DNA of 31,219 bases from SIG672 sp045535095 (GTDB lineage Bacteria; Bacillota; Clostridia; Oscillospirales; CAG-272), in the NCBI GenBank assembly GCA_045535095.1, contig JAZSKY010000010.1, positions 1 through 31,219 on the forward strand, given 5' to 3'. Shown here one piece after another: positions 20,864 to 29,039 of the stretch. The first letter of the stretch is position 1. Every line of letters begins with the position of its first letter. The notes below the pieces were generated by a model. That model was not told the origin of the DNA. It ran no database searches and saw only the letters and a program-made list of their open reading frames with translations. The translations under genes were made by a program, and so were the position numbers.

Positions 20864-21856
20864 ATGAACAGTAAGATCAAAGTAGCGGTTTACGGCTACG
20901 GCAATATCGGCCGTGGCGTAGAGGCCGCAATCACCAAATGCCCCGATATGGAGCTCGTTGCGGTTTTCACCCGTAGAGATCCGAGCAGCGTGAAGCCTCA
21001 CGGAACGCACGTTCCCGTCTTTCGCGCCGAGGATATATACTCCTTCAAGGGCAAGATAGACGTCGTTATCCTCTGCGGAGGAAGTGCGACCGACCTTCCC
21101 GTACAGACACCCGACCTCGCGCGAGATTTTTGCGTAGTCGATAGCTTCGATAATCACGCAAATATCCCCGTTCATTTCGCAAACGTCGATAAGGTGGCGA
21201 GAAAGGGACGCACGACGGCTATCATTTCGTCGGGCTGGGATCCCGGACTCTTCTCGCTTATGCGTCTTTACGCAGAATCGGCTCTGCCAAACGGAGAGGG
21301 ATACACCTTCTGGGGCAGAGGAGTAAGTCAGGGACATTCGGACGCGATCCGCCGTATAGACGGCGTAAAGGACGCCCGTCAGTACACAGTACCCATTCCT
21401 GCGGCGCTTGACGCGGTAAGATCGGGTAGCTGTCCCGAGCTTTCGACTCGCGAAAAGCACGAAAGAGTGTGCTACGTTGTAGCCGAGGAGGGCGCAGACC
21501 TTTCCCGCATCGAGCGCGAGATCAAGGAGATGCCCAACTACTTTGCACCTTACGATACCACCGTTTACTTCATAAGCGAAGAAGAGCTTAAAAGGGATCA
21601 CTCGAAGCTTCCTCACGGAGGCTCGGTCATACGAAGCGGAAAGAGCGGCTTTGAAAACGAGAATACGCACGTAGTTGAGTTTTCCTTGAAGCTTGACTCC
21701 AACCCCGAGTTCACCTCGGGCGTGCTCGTTGCTTCTGCAAGAGCGGTTTTCCGTATGAAGGAAAATGAAATGTACGGCTGTACAACGCTTTTCGACGTTC
21801 CGCCCGCATATTTCCATCCGATGATCCCTGATGAGCTCAGAGCAAAGCTTCTTTAA
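20864..21856 (+). CDS. ddh: meso-Diaminopimelate D-dehydrogenase
   Basis: Makes meso-diaminopimelate in one NADPH-dependent amination of tetrahydrodipicolinate, bypassing the acylated intermediates of the usual lysine pathway. The product is both the lysine precursor and the third residue of the peptidoglycan stem. The 330-residue protein has the NADP-binding 'YGYGNIGRGVEAAI' (about 10-23), 'SFDNHANIPVHF', and the substrate-binding segments 'SSGWDPGLFS' and 'WGRGVSQGHSDAIRRI' typical of Ddh. AAGGAA lies about eight bases before the ATG. Together with the aspartokinase upstream it marks the first and a late step of the same pathway within 10 kb. Confidence 0.95.
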   Translation: MNSKIKVAVYGYGNIGRGVEAAITKCPDMELVAVFTRRDPSSVKPHGTHVPVFRAEDIYSFKGKIDVVILCGGSATDLPVQTPDLARDFCVVDSFDNHANIPVHFANVDKVARKGRTTAIISSGWDPGLFSLMRLYAESALPNGEGYTFWGRGVSQGHSDAIRRIDGVKDARQYTVPIPAALDAVRSGSCPELSTREKHERVCYVVAEEGADLSRIEREIKEMPNYFAPYDTTVYFISEEELKRDHSKLPHGGSVIRSGKSGFENENTHVVEFSLKLDSNPEFTSGVLVASARAVFRMKENEMYGCTTLFDVPPAYFHPMIPDELRAKLL

Positions 21857-21864
21857 TGTAAATA

Positions 21865-21893
21865 AAAAATCCGCGATTTTATCGCGGATTTTT
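21865..21893. terminator. Bidirectional terminator between ddh and the EamA gene
   Basis: A 12-bp stem AAAAATCCGCGA (21865-21876) with 21882-21893 around a five-base loop, with T-rich flanks for both strands. Confidence 0.92.
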
Positions 21894-21896
21894 ATT

Positions 21897-22823
21897 TTAT
21901 CCTTTTTTCTTCAGCGGCGGAAGCTGTGCAAGAACTACCGCACCGAACATCAGAATCGAGCCGATGAGCTCGCGACTTGTCGGTACCTCGCCGAGGATCA
22001 CAAGTGCAGAAAGGACTGCAAATACCGATTCGCAGCTCATAAGCAGAGACGCGAGCGTCGGGTGAAGATCCTTCTGCGCAACTATCTGCAGAGTGAACGC
22101 AACTCCGCTTGACATAACGCCCGTATAGAGAAGGGTTTTCCAAGCGGGAAGGATAGACGACATCTCGGGATGCTCGAAAAATATCGCAGGGATCAGAGTC
22201 ACGATACCGCAGAAAAGAAACTGAAGGCAGGAGAGGAGAACTCCGCTCGTCTCCTTGACGAAATAGTCTGCCGCAAGTATTTGAGCGGCAAATCCGAAAG
22301 CGCAGAGTATGAGGAGAATATCGCCTCCTCCGACGGTAAAGCCCTCGGTCACCGAAAGGAGATAAAGAGCAACTATCGCAAGCGCTACCGACACCCAGAG
22401 CTTGGGAGTGACCTTCTGCTTAAAAAAGAGTCCGAAGATCGGAACGAGCAGAATATACATCGTGGTAATAAAGCCTGCCTTGCCGACGTTTCCGCCGCTT
22501 TCGGTGAGGTGCAGTATTCCGAACTGCTGTGTTACCATTCCGATAAGAAGAAATATACCGCAGACGAGTCCGCCGAGGATAGCCCTCTTTAACGATCTTT
22601 TGTCACTTGGTAAAACGAGGCTTTCGTCACCCCTTTTTTTGCCCGCTCTTTGCATAAATAAAAGAACGGGGATCAGCGCAAGACAGCCTATAAACGAGCG
22701 GACAGACACGAAGGTAAGCGGTCTGATATGCTCCATTCCGAGGCTCTGCGCTATGAACGCGCTTCCCCATATCAGCGCCGCGAGAAGAAGCAGCAGGGAA
22801 GATACCAGAGTCTTTGATCTCAT
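21897..22823 (-). CDS. EamA/DMT-family transporter
   Basis: A 308-residue inner-membrane protein with about ten hydrophobic helices arranged as two EamA repeats (about 1-145 and 150-300). The first opens with 'AALIWGSAFIAQSLG', typical of drug/metabolite transporters, and the second closes with 'ALVILGEVPTSRELIGSILM'. Family members export amino acids or other metabolites; the substrate cannot be deduced. AAAGGATC precedes the ATG. It follows the pot operon in the same orientation, separated by a hairpin, and I see no clear promoter of its own in the 72-base gap. Confidence 0.88.
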   Translation of the reverse strand: MRSKTLVSSLLLLLAALIWGSAFIAQSLGMEHIRPLTFVSVRSFIGCLALIPVLLFMQRAGKKRGDESLVLPSDKRSLKRAILGGLVCGIFLLIGMVTQQFGILHLTESGGNVGKAGFITTMYILLVPIFGLFFKQKVTPKLWVSVALAIVALYLLSVTEGFTVGGGDILLILCAFGFAAQILAADYFVKETSGVLLSCLQFLFCGIVTLIPAIFFEHPEMSSILPAWKTLLYTGVMSSGVAFTLQIVAQKDLHPTLASLLMSCESVFAVLSALVILGEVPTSRELIGSILMFGAVVLAQLPPLKKKG

Positions 22824-22843
22824 TTTGATCCTTTCCGTAAAGT

Positions 22844-22869
22844 AAAACGGGAGCCAAAACTCCCGTTTT
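22844..22869 (-). terminator. Terminator of the potABCD operon
   Basis: A 10-bp stem pairs AAAACGGGAG (22844-22853) with CTCCCGTTTT (22860-22869). It lies 27 bases beyond the potD stop codon. The U-tract on the minus strand is short and interrupted, so some read-through into the EamA gene is plausible. Confidence 0.75.
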
Positions 22870-22895
22870 CTTTTACTTTTACGCTTTAATACAGT

Positions 22896-24152
22896 TTATG
22901 CAAGTCTTTGATACTTGCCTCTTATCTTCTTTCTTACGGCAAAGAAAATTCCGAAGAAGAGAAGAGTTGCAACTATTACCGAGCAGGTAATATAAATAGT
23001 AGGACTTACGTCGATATCCGATTTAAGCTCTTCCCAGAGACTGTTTATAAGGGCGAGCTTTTCGTTTGTGAGATTTATGTACGCAGTAGCGGTGATGCCG
23101 CTCGTTTCGTACATTTTCTCAAAGGCGTCGTCCTTTATTTCAGCCATATATTCTCTGTACTCCTCGCTGTTTACAACGAGACTGTTAGGAGATGCGTAGT
23201 AGGTGTACTCGGCATTTGCAATAGCCGGCTCCTCGGAGAGCATAAAGTTGATGTAACGCTCTGCGATAAGCTTGTTTTCGCTCGTTTTGGGAATGCACAT
23301 CGCGTCAACGTAGAGGTTCGTGCCTTCCTTCGGATAGAAGAACTCAAGATCCTCGTTGTTTTCGTACATCGCAAGGAAGTCTCCTGCGTAGTATGCCGCG
23401 ATCGCCGCCGAACCTGACTCCATCTTGTTGAAGATCTCGTCCATTACGTAGCCCTGAACGATATTTTTTTGCTCCTTGAGCTTGTCAAGAGCAAGTCTCC
23501 ACTCGTCCTCGCTATCGGTGTTGACGTCGATTCCGAGATAGTACTGCGCCGTGCCGAATGCGTCGCGCGAGTTGTTGAACTGAAGAATGTTGCCCGAGTA
23601 GTCCTCGTCCCACATAAGCGACCACGATCCGATGTCCTCGTCCTCGGGATCAACCATTGTGGTATTGTAGATAATGCCGATCATTCCGTAGAAATAGGGG
23701 ACTGAATAAACGCCGCCTTTGTCGTAATAATCGTACTTTGCGCCATCTCCGCGGAAATCGGGGAGAATGTTCGATGCGTTGGGAATGTTCTCATAGTTGA
23801 GCGGCGCGAGCATATCCTCTTTGATGAGACGCTCGATCATATAGTCGGACGGCACGATAACGTCGTAGCTGACCGATCCGCTCGAGAGCTTTGCGTACAT
23901 ATCCTCGTTGGAGGAATAGGTCGAATAGTTGACCTTGACTCTTTCGCCAAAGTTCTCGTAGTACCACTCCTCGAACGCCGCGTTGGAGTCAAGCGAGTCC
24001 TCGCTTCCGTCCGAGATGTACTCGCCCCAGTTGTAAACGTAGAGCGTTTTCACCGAGCTCTCTCCACTCTTCTTGCAAGAGGAAAATGCGAGAGCTACCG
24101 ATAAAATCATAAGAAGTGAAAGGGAAAGGGAAATGACCTTTTTCATTTTCAC
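22896..24152 (-). CDS. potD: Spermidine/putrescine-binding lipoprotein PotD with C-terminal membrane helix
   Basis: The extracellular substrate-binding component of the polyamine importer. A lipoprotein signal peptide ends at Cys26 ('LAFSSCKK'). The mature protein starts 'TLYVYNWGEYIS' and contains 'YDVIVPSDYMIERL', 'VPYFYGMIGIIYN' and 'AAIAAYYAGDFLAMYE', all typical of PotD. Unusually, residues about 384-406 form a strongly hydrophobic helix followed by the basic tail 'RKKIRGKYQRLA', a second membrane anchor in addition to the lipid. At 418 residues it is longer than E. coli PotD by about this extension. The ATG overlaps the potC stop (ATGA). It is the last gene of the operon. An acidic binding pocket cannot be confirmed without modelling. 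Confidence 0.92.
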   Translation of the reverse strand: MKMKKVISLSLSLLMILSVALAFSSCKKSGESSVKTLYVYNWGEYISDGSEDSLDSNAAFEEWYYENFGERVKVNYSTYSSNEDMYAKLSSGSVSYDVIVPSDYMIERLIKEDMLAPLNYENIPNASNILPDFRGDGAKYDYYDKGGVYSVPYFYGMIGIIYNTTMVDPEDEDIGSWSLMWDEDYSGNILQFNNSRDAFGTAQYYLGIDVNTDSEDEWRLALDKLKEQKNIVQGYVMDEIFNKMESGSAAIAAYYAGDFLAMYENNEDLEFFYPKEGTNLYVDAMCIPKTSENKLIAERYINFMLSEEPAIANAEYTYYASPNSLVVNSEEYREYMAEIKDDAFEKMYETSGITATAYINLTNEKLALINSLWEELKSDIDVSPTIYITCSVIVATLLFFGIFFAVRKKIRGKYQRLA

Positions 24153-24961
24153 ATTGCCCCCTTTCTGCTCTTTTTCTTACTGCTCGCGCTTCCTGCGAAG
24201 TTAACTACAAGAAGAATAGTCAAAATAGCCGCGACGATAAGAGCACAGAGTGCGTACATGCTGAATTTTACGTTGTGAACCGTCTGGTTGTAAACGTAAA
24301 GGGGGAGAGTCTGGAAATTCGGCGAGCTGACGAAATGGCTTATAACGAAATCGTCAAGCGACATCGTGAAGCTCATCATAAGTCCCGAAACGATGCCGGG
24401 AATTATCTCGGGAAGCTCCACCGAGAAGAAAGCCTTAGCGGGCGTGCAACCAAGATCCTGTGCCGCCTCCGAAAGAGATCTGTCAAGAGAATTGAAGCGG
24501 GGGAGAATGGAAAGGAGTGCGTACGGCAGGTTGAAGGTGGTGTGCGCTATAAGAAGCGTACCGAAGCCGAAAACGTCCTTTGCTCCGATAAGGGTTGCGA
24601 GTGCAACGAAGAGAAGCATCATCGAAACACCGGTTACGATATCGGGGTTCATCATAGGCACGTTCGTTACCGATTTTATCGCGCCCTTGATGTATTTGTT
24701 TCTCATGTGATGCAGTCCGAGTGCGCCGAAGGTGGCAATAACGGTTGCGATCACAGAGGAAAGAACTGCGAGAACGAGAGAGTTTTTAAGCGCGGTGATA
24801 GCCGCCTCGTCTCTGAAAAGCTCGCCGTACCATTTGAGCGAAATGCCCGAAAATTCGCTGAGGCTTCCCGCATCGTTGAAGGAAAATACGATAAGAACGA
24901 TAATCGGTGCGTAAAGCAGAGCGAAAATGATAAGCATATAGGATTTAGAGAGGAATTTCAT
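24149..24961 (-). CDS. potC: Spermidine/putrescine ABC transporter permease PotC
   Basis: A 270-residue inner-membrane permease with six predicted helices. The cytoplasmic EAA loop that docks on PotA reads 'EAAQDLGCTPAKAFFSVELPE' in essence (near residues 162-182), and 'MSLDDFVISHF' after it is characteristic of PotC-type subunits. The start overlaps the potB stop by 4 bp and its end overlaps potD by 4 bp, so stoichiometric, coupled translation is expected. Forms the channel with PotB. Confidence 0.92.
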   Translation of the reverse strand: MKFLSKSYMLIIFALLYAPIIVLIVFSFNDAGSLSEFSGISLKWYGELFRDEAAITALKNSLVLAVLSSVIATVIATFGALGLHHMRNKYIKGAIKSVTNVPMMNPDIVTGVSMMLLFVALATLIGAKDVFGFGTLLIAHTTFNLPYALLSILPRFNSLDRSLSEAAQDLGCTPAKAFFSVELPEIIPGIVSGLMMSFTMSLDDFVISHFVSSPNFQTLPLYVYNQTVHNVKFSMYALCALIVAAILTILLVVNFAGSASSKKKSRKGAM

Positions 24962-25779
24962 ATAATGATACCTCCTTCATCGTCCGAGAACTTGTTCATT
25001 ATCCAGACCGAAATGAGGATAAGTATCATCATAACGAGCGAGACTGCCGCACCGACACTGTAAGTGCTGGTGTTCTTGAAGAGACGCTCAATAGTGTCAC
25101 CGATAAGGTCTATCTTGCCCGCGCCGAGCTTCTGCGAAATGTAGAAGGTGCTTATCGAGGGGACGAATACCATCGTAACTCCCGAGATAACTCCCGAAAG
25201 AGTCAGAGGCATAATGACCTTTACCATAGTCTGAAGGGAGGTGCAACCGAGATCCTGCGCCGCCTCGATGTATCTCTTGTCAAGCTTTGTCATCGTTGTA
25301 AATATGGGAAGGACCATATAGGGAAGGAAGTCGTACACCATACCGAGTATAACGCCGAAATCCGATCCGACGATGCGAAGCGTTCCGAGACCGAGCTTTT
25401 CAAGAAGCGCGTTGAGGAGTCCTCCGTTGTCAAGCAGTGCCATAAGCGCGTAGGTTCTTATAAGCAGATTGCACCACATAGGGAGCATTATCAGTACCAT
25501 AAGGACCTTCTGCATCTTCGGACTCGAGTTTGCCATAAAATAGGCAAGCGGATATCCGATGATAAGGCAGATGACCGTTGCGATCAGCGCAAAGGCGATC
25601 GAAAGTATAAATACGTTTGAATAAGAGGCAAGAGAGGTGATATTCGAGAGCGAAAAGCTGCCCGAGCTGTCCGTAAAAGCGAAGTAAAGAACGAAAAGCA
25701 TCGGCGCTACGATGAACATCACTGCCCACGTTATGTGCGGAGCTGCCGCCATTTTTTGAAACAGCGATTTTCCTCTCAT
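24958..25779 (-). CDS. potB: Spermidine/putrescine ABC transporter permease PotB
   Basis: A 273-residue permease with about six membrane helices and the EAA loop 'EAAQDLGCTSLQTMVKVIMP'. The N-terminal segment 'PHITWAVMFIVAPMLFVLYFAF' is the first helix. The ATG overlaps the potA stop by 4 bp, and a GAGGAGG-type site lies in the last codons of potA. Partner of PotC in the membrane channel. Confidence 0.92.
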   Translation of the reverse strand: MRGKSLFQKMAAAPHITWAVMFIVAPMLFVLYFAFTDSSGSFSLSNITSLASYSNVFILSIAFALIATVICLIIGYPLAYFMANSSPKMQKVLMVLIMLPMWCNLLIRTYALMALLDNGGLLNALLEKLGLGTLRIVGSDFGVILGMVYDFLPYMVLPIFTTMTKLDKRYIEAAQDLGCTSLQTMVKVIMPLTLSGVISGVTMVFVPSISTFYISQKLGAGKIDLIGDTIERLFKNTSTYSVGAAVSLVMMILILISVWIMNKFSDDEGGIII

Positions 25780-26930
25780 TTCTCGTCGTCCTCCTCGGCG
25801 CCCTCTTCGGGATCGGAGAGCATATCAAGCTCGTCCGAGAACGACGAATAGTCGCCGAACATATCCGAGAACTCGGATTTGTTCATAATGTGTATAGCGT
25901 CCGGCTCGATGTAGAGACCGATATGCTCGTTTTCTGCAACGAAATCGGTGGTCTGTATCATCCATTTGAAGCCGTTTATATCGACGATTATTTCCCAGTG
26001 AACACCCTTGAAGGTAACAGAGGTTACAGTACCCTCAAGCATACCCTTTTCGGGGGAGACAACGTCAACGTCCTCAGGACGGACAACAACGTCAATAGGC
26101 TGATTCTTGTCAAAGCCCTTGTCAACGCAGTCAAAGGTGTGACCCGAAAAGCGCACCTTGTAGTCGGAGATCATAACGCCGTCAACGATGTTACTCTCGC
26201 CGATAAAGTCGGCAACGAAGGCGTTTTCAGGCTCGTTGTAAATGTCGGTGGCCGAGCCGATCTGCTGGATCTGTCCGTTCTCCATAACGACAACGGTGTC
26301 AGACATAGAGAGAGCCTCCTCCTGATCGTGTGTGACGTAGATAAAAGTAATACCGGTCTTGCTCTGAATGTTTTTAAGCTCGTTCTGCATGTCCTTGCGA
26401 AGCTTTAAGTCGAGCGCGGCAAGCGGCTCGTCAAGAAGGAGAACGCGAGGATGATTTATAAGTGCGCGCGCAATAGCAACTCTCTGCTGCTGACCGCCCG
26501 AGAGCGTGTTTACGCGGCGCTTCTCAAAACCGCGAAGGTTGACAAGCGCGAGCATCTCCTTTACGCTTTCGGCAATGACCTCTTCCTTTTCCTTTTTAAG
26601 ACGAAGTCCGAAAGCAATATTTTCAAATACGTTCAGATGGGGGAAAAGAGCGTATTTCTGGAATACTGTGTTGATATGTCTCTTGTACGGCGGAAGGTCG
26701 TTTATAAGCTGCCCGTCGAAATATACGTTTCCGCTGTCGGGAGTTTCAAATCCTCCGATTATACGAAGAGTAGTGGTCTTTCCACATCCCGAGGGACCGA
26801 GAAAGGTCACAAATTCGTTATCGTGGATCTCAAGGCTGACGCCTGCAAGCACCTGCTCACCGTCATAACTTTTGGTGAGATTTTCAAGTCTTATTACAAC
26901 GTTTGAATCCGGTGTGAGCTTTTCTTTCAT
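25776..26930 (-). CDS. potA: Spermidine/putrescine ABC transporter ATPase PotA
   Basis: The 384-residue ATPase that energises polyamine import. ABC domain (about 10-245): Walker A 'GPSGCGKTT', Q-loop 'VFQKYALFPH', signature 'LSGGQQQRVAIARAL', Walker B 'LLLDEPLAALD', H-loop 'VTHDQEEAL'. A C-terminal TOBE domain (about 280-360) with 'VVVRPEDVDVV' is regulatory in this family. The protein ends in an unusually acidic tail ('DPEEGAEEDDEK'). GAGGT just upstream of the ATG serves as ribosome binding site, and a second GGAGG lies further upstream in a possible leader hairpin. First gene of potABCD, with its own strong promoter. Confidence 0.94.
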   Translation of the reverse strand: MKEKLTPDSNVVIRLENLTKSYDGEQVLAGVSLEIHDNEFVTFLGPSGCGKTTTLRIIGGFETPDSGNVYFDGQLINDLPPYKRHINTVFQKYALFPHLNVFENIAFGLRLKKEKEEVIAESVKEMLALVNLRGFEKRRVNTLSGGQQQRVAIARALINHPRVLLLDEPLAALDLKLRKDMQNELKNIQSKTGITFIYVTHDQEEALSMSDTVVVMENGQIQQIGSATDIYNEPENAFVADFIGESNIVDGVMISDYKVRFSGHTFDCVDKGFDKNQPIDVVVRPEDVDVVSPEKGMLEGTVTSVTFKGVHWEIIVDINGFKWMIQTTDFVAENEHIGLYIEPDAIHIMNKSEFSDMFGDYSSFSDELDMLSDPEEGAEEDDEK

Positions 26931-27011
26931 TCTACCTCAATAATACCTCCGTGGGTTATTACTAAAATATCGCATTTTCCAGCACTGTAAACGACAAAGA
27001 AAATACAGCAT

Positions 27012-27040
27012 ATTATAACAGATTTTTATCGTAATTGCAA
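27012..27040 (-). promoter_or_regulatory. Sigma-A promoter for potABCD
   Basis: On the minus strand TTGCAA (27035-27040) and TATAAT (27012-27017), spacer 17 bp, with TGT before the -10 (extended -10). The leader is about 75 bases and contains an imperfect TAATAACC/GGTATTA stem that could mask an upstream GGAGG. Confidence 0.75.
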
Positions 27041-27126
27041 CAGTTTTTTAAAAAAATATCTCACACTTCGACGCATTACGGCAATATTTTTGTTTTAAAG
27101 TGTATTTTTTTGGAAAATAATAGAAA

Positions 27127-27156
27127 AAGAGAGCTTTTAAAATTAAAAGCTCTCTT
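27127..27156 (-). terminator. Terminator of the LRR_5 protein gene
   Basis: A 14-bp perfect stem AAGAGAGCTTTTAA (27127-27140) with 27143-27156, followed on the minus strand by a T-run (27124-27128 region). It lies just beyond the stop codon at 27162. Confidence 0.88.
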
Positions 27157-27161
27157 GAAAA

Positions 27162-28241
27162 TCAGTTTTCAGTATAGTTGTAAACGAAGGTGTAGTCCGC
27201 GTTTTCCGTATCGTCAAACGGGCCGTTGTCGATAGCGATATCTATTTCGGCAAGCTCTTCCGCGCTGCCTCCGTAATATACGCTTTTCAGCTTCAGGCAG
27301 TTCGAGAATGCGCGTATCTCGATCACCTTGACCCCTTTTCCGAAATACAGACTCTCAATAGACGCGCAGTTCTGGAAAGCAAACTGCTCAACGTATTCGA
27401 GCGAGTCGGGAAGAGTTATCTCTGTAAGTGCCGCGCAACCCGAGAATGCTCCGTCGCATATTCTGATAACACTTTCCGGAATATCCACCTCTGAAAGGGC
27501 AGAGCAGCCGTGGAATGCGTACGCCGAGATCTGCTCGACGTATTCGGGGAAATCAACCTTTTTAAGCGACGTGCAGTATTCAAACGCCTTTTCGCCGATA
27601 GACTCAACGTAGTCGGATATCACGACCTCGGTAATGGCACTTGCTCTTGAAAATCCGCCCTCGGCGATGCCTCTGACAAGCGTGTTGTCAAATACGTCGG
27701 GAATTATTATTTTTCCGTCTCCGGTGTATTCCTCTGCCTTGAAGGACAGCTCGCCGTCCTCGTTTATTTTGAACCAGGGAGCCTCCTTTTTCGTCAGTAC
27801 GGTGACGTCATCGTAGGTGAGCGGATATATCTCGTCAAGGACTGCTCTTTTTTTGATAAGTCCTCCGAGGAAGGTGTTGTAGCAGATGAGGAATATAAGG
27901 AAAATAGAAAGGACTGCAATTCCGATAGAATAGAGAGTTATCTGACGCTTGTCGGCCTTTTTCTGCTGTTCTTCCTTTATCGCCTTTTCTTTTTCCTCTG
28001 AAATGCGCTTTTTTTCAAGCTCGGACTTTTCGAGAGAGGCGGCAATTTCCTCGTATTTGTCAGCGAGCGCGCTCGAATCTCTGTATCCTCCGATAGAGCG
28101 GAGAACACCTGCATTTTTGCGGTAGCTCTCGCTGTTTTCCTCGCATTTCGTGGCTCTCTGATATATGCTCTCGAGGAACTCGGGATCGTAAAGCGAAAGC
28201 AGATTCTGACTGTCGCTTTCCTTGTTTATCTTGTCGGGCAA
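27162..28241 (-). CDS. Membrane-anchored BspA-type leucine-rich repeat (LRR_5) protein
   Basis: A 359-residue type II membrane protein. Residues about 1-100 are cytoplasmic and charged, with a probable coiled coil (50-98, rich in E/K/R); 101-128 form one membrane helix; the rest is outside. The C-terminal ~170 residues hold about five BspA/TpLRR units of the form 'AFxxCxxLxxVxxPxxVxxI', such as 'AFEYCTSLKKVDFPEYVEQI' and its successors. I chose TTG at 28241 because AAAGGAGG lies nine bases upstream. An in-frame ATG at 28271 would put that site inside the gene and start at about +1 of the promoter, so it would be leaderless. Such repeats usually mediate surface binding; the partner is unknown. 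Confidence 0.82.
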   Translation of the reverse strand: MPDKINKESDSQNLLSLYDPEFLESIYQRATKCEENSESYRKNAGVLRSIGGYRDSSALADKYEEIAASLEKSELEKKRISEEKEKAIKEEQQKKADKRQITLYSIGIAVLSIFLIFLICYNTFLGGLIKKRAVLDEIYPLTYDDVTVLTKKEAPWFKINEDGELSFKAEEYTGDGKIIIPDVFDNTLVRGIAEGGFSRASAITEVVISDYVESIGEKAFEYCTSLKKVDFPEYVEQISAYAFHGCSALSEVDIPESVIRICDGAFSGCAALTEITLPDSLEYVEQFAFQNCASIESLYFGKGVKVIEIRAFSNCLKLKSVYYGGSAEELAEIDIAIDNGPFDDTENADYTFVYNYTEN

Positions 28242-28277
28242 CTTTGCGGCCCTCCTTTCGCGTGTTTGCATAGTGAT

Positions 28278-28307
28278 ATTATACTACTTGTTAAAGGCGC
28301 TTGTCAA
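28278..28307 (-). promoter_or_regulatory. Sigma-A promoter for the LRR_5 gene
   Basis: On the minus strand TTGACA (28302-28307) and TATAAT (28278-28283), both perfect, with an 18-bp spacer. The expected transcription start is near 28271. Confidence 0.78.
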
Positions 28308-28366
28308 GTACATTTTGTGAATGCAGGAGAATCTTCAAATAAAAAAGAAAATTAACAAAAAAACTG

Positions 28367-28394
28367 TTGCAATAATCAAATAAAAGTATATAAT
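28367..28394 (+). promoter_or_regulatory. Sigma-A promoter for the stalk-protein / VanY operon
   Basis: TTGCAA (28367-28372) and TATAAT (28389-28394) with a 16-bp spacer, diverging from the LRR_5 promoter. Confidence 0.65.
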
Positions 28395-28432
28395 GTACTT
28401 AAGTGTCAAATTTCAGTATGGAGGGAAGCAGT

Positions 28433-29008
28433 ATGTCCGAGAGGGCGAAGGTCAGATTTTACTTTTTCTTGATAGCATCGCTGTCGATAGCGCTCGTCGT
28501 GTCGCTCGTTATCGGAGCCTGCTTTTTCATATCTCTCAGAAAGAAGGATAAAACCGAGTCGATCGGCAGATATAAGCTCTCGATAGGACTCGTCGATACC
28601 GCTCTTTCAAACAGTACGGTCTCCTCTAAAAATATAATGCGCGGAGACGTTATGTGCACAAGCTTCACGCTGCTCTCCGAAAAGTGCGGATATACGAAGG
28701 TGACAAACGGAAACGAGATCCGCTATTATCTCAATAATAACGATAACGATATGATTCTCCTCGTTGTCGGAAGCGACGTTGCAAAGCTCAACGGAAATCC
28801 GGTACACCTTTCCACGCCCGTTTATAAGATAGGAGAGACGCTTTACGTGCCGATGGATCTTATAATCAATTATTTCGGCGGAATAAGCGTTACTGTCGAT
28901 AACGAAAAGGCGACGATACTTATTGAATATATAGATCCCAAGGAATGTTTTTTGAAGCTCAAAGCACCCGAGACGACCGCTCCGCTTGATGAATCTGATT
29001 TTAAATAA
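28433..29008 (+). CDS. Membrane protein with copper-amine-oxidase-like stalk domain
   Basis: A 191-residue protein with one N-terminal membrane helix (about 9-34) and an extracellular region. Residues about 100-170 fit the copper amine oxidase N-terminal (stalk) domain: 'LNGNPVHLSTPVYKIGETLY' leads into 'VPMDLIINYFGG' and 'VTVDNEKATILI'. In Firmicutes this domain is a cell-wall-associated module, not an oxidase. The ATG at 28433 is preferred because GGAGGG (28420-28425) lies seven bases upstream; a GTG 30 bases earlier lacks such a site. The VanY-type peptidase follows after 31 bp with its own ribosome binding site, so they probably form one operon and may act together at the wall. Confidence 0.8.
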   Translation: MSERAKVRFYFFLIASLSIALVVSLVIGACFFISLRKKDKTESIGRYKLSIGLVDTALSNSTVSSKNIMRGDVMCTSFTLLSEKCGYTKVTNGNEIRYYLNNNDNDMILLVVGSDVAKLNGNPVHLSTPVYKIGETLYVPMDLIINYFGGISVTVDNEKATILIEYIDPKECFLKLKAPETTAPLDESDFK

Positions 29009-29039
29009 AACGGATGTTTTACGAAAGGAGTTTTAAGAA

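Noticed and set aside
28433..29008. Copper amine oxidase enzyme
   Set aside because: Only the N-terminal stalk-like module is present; there is no catalytic domain.
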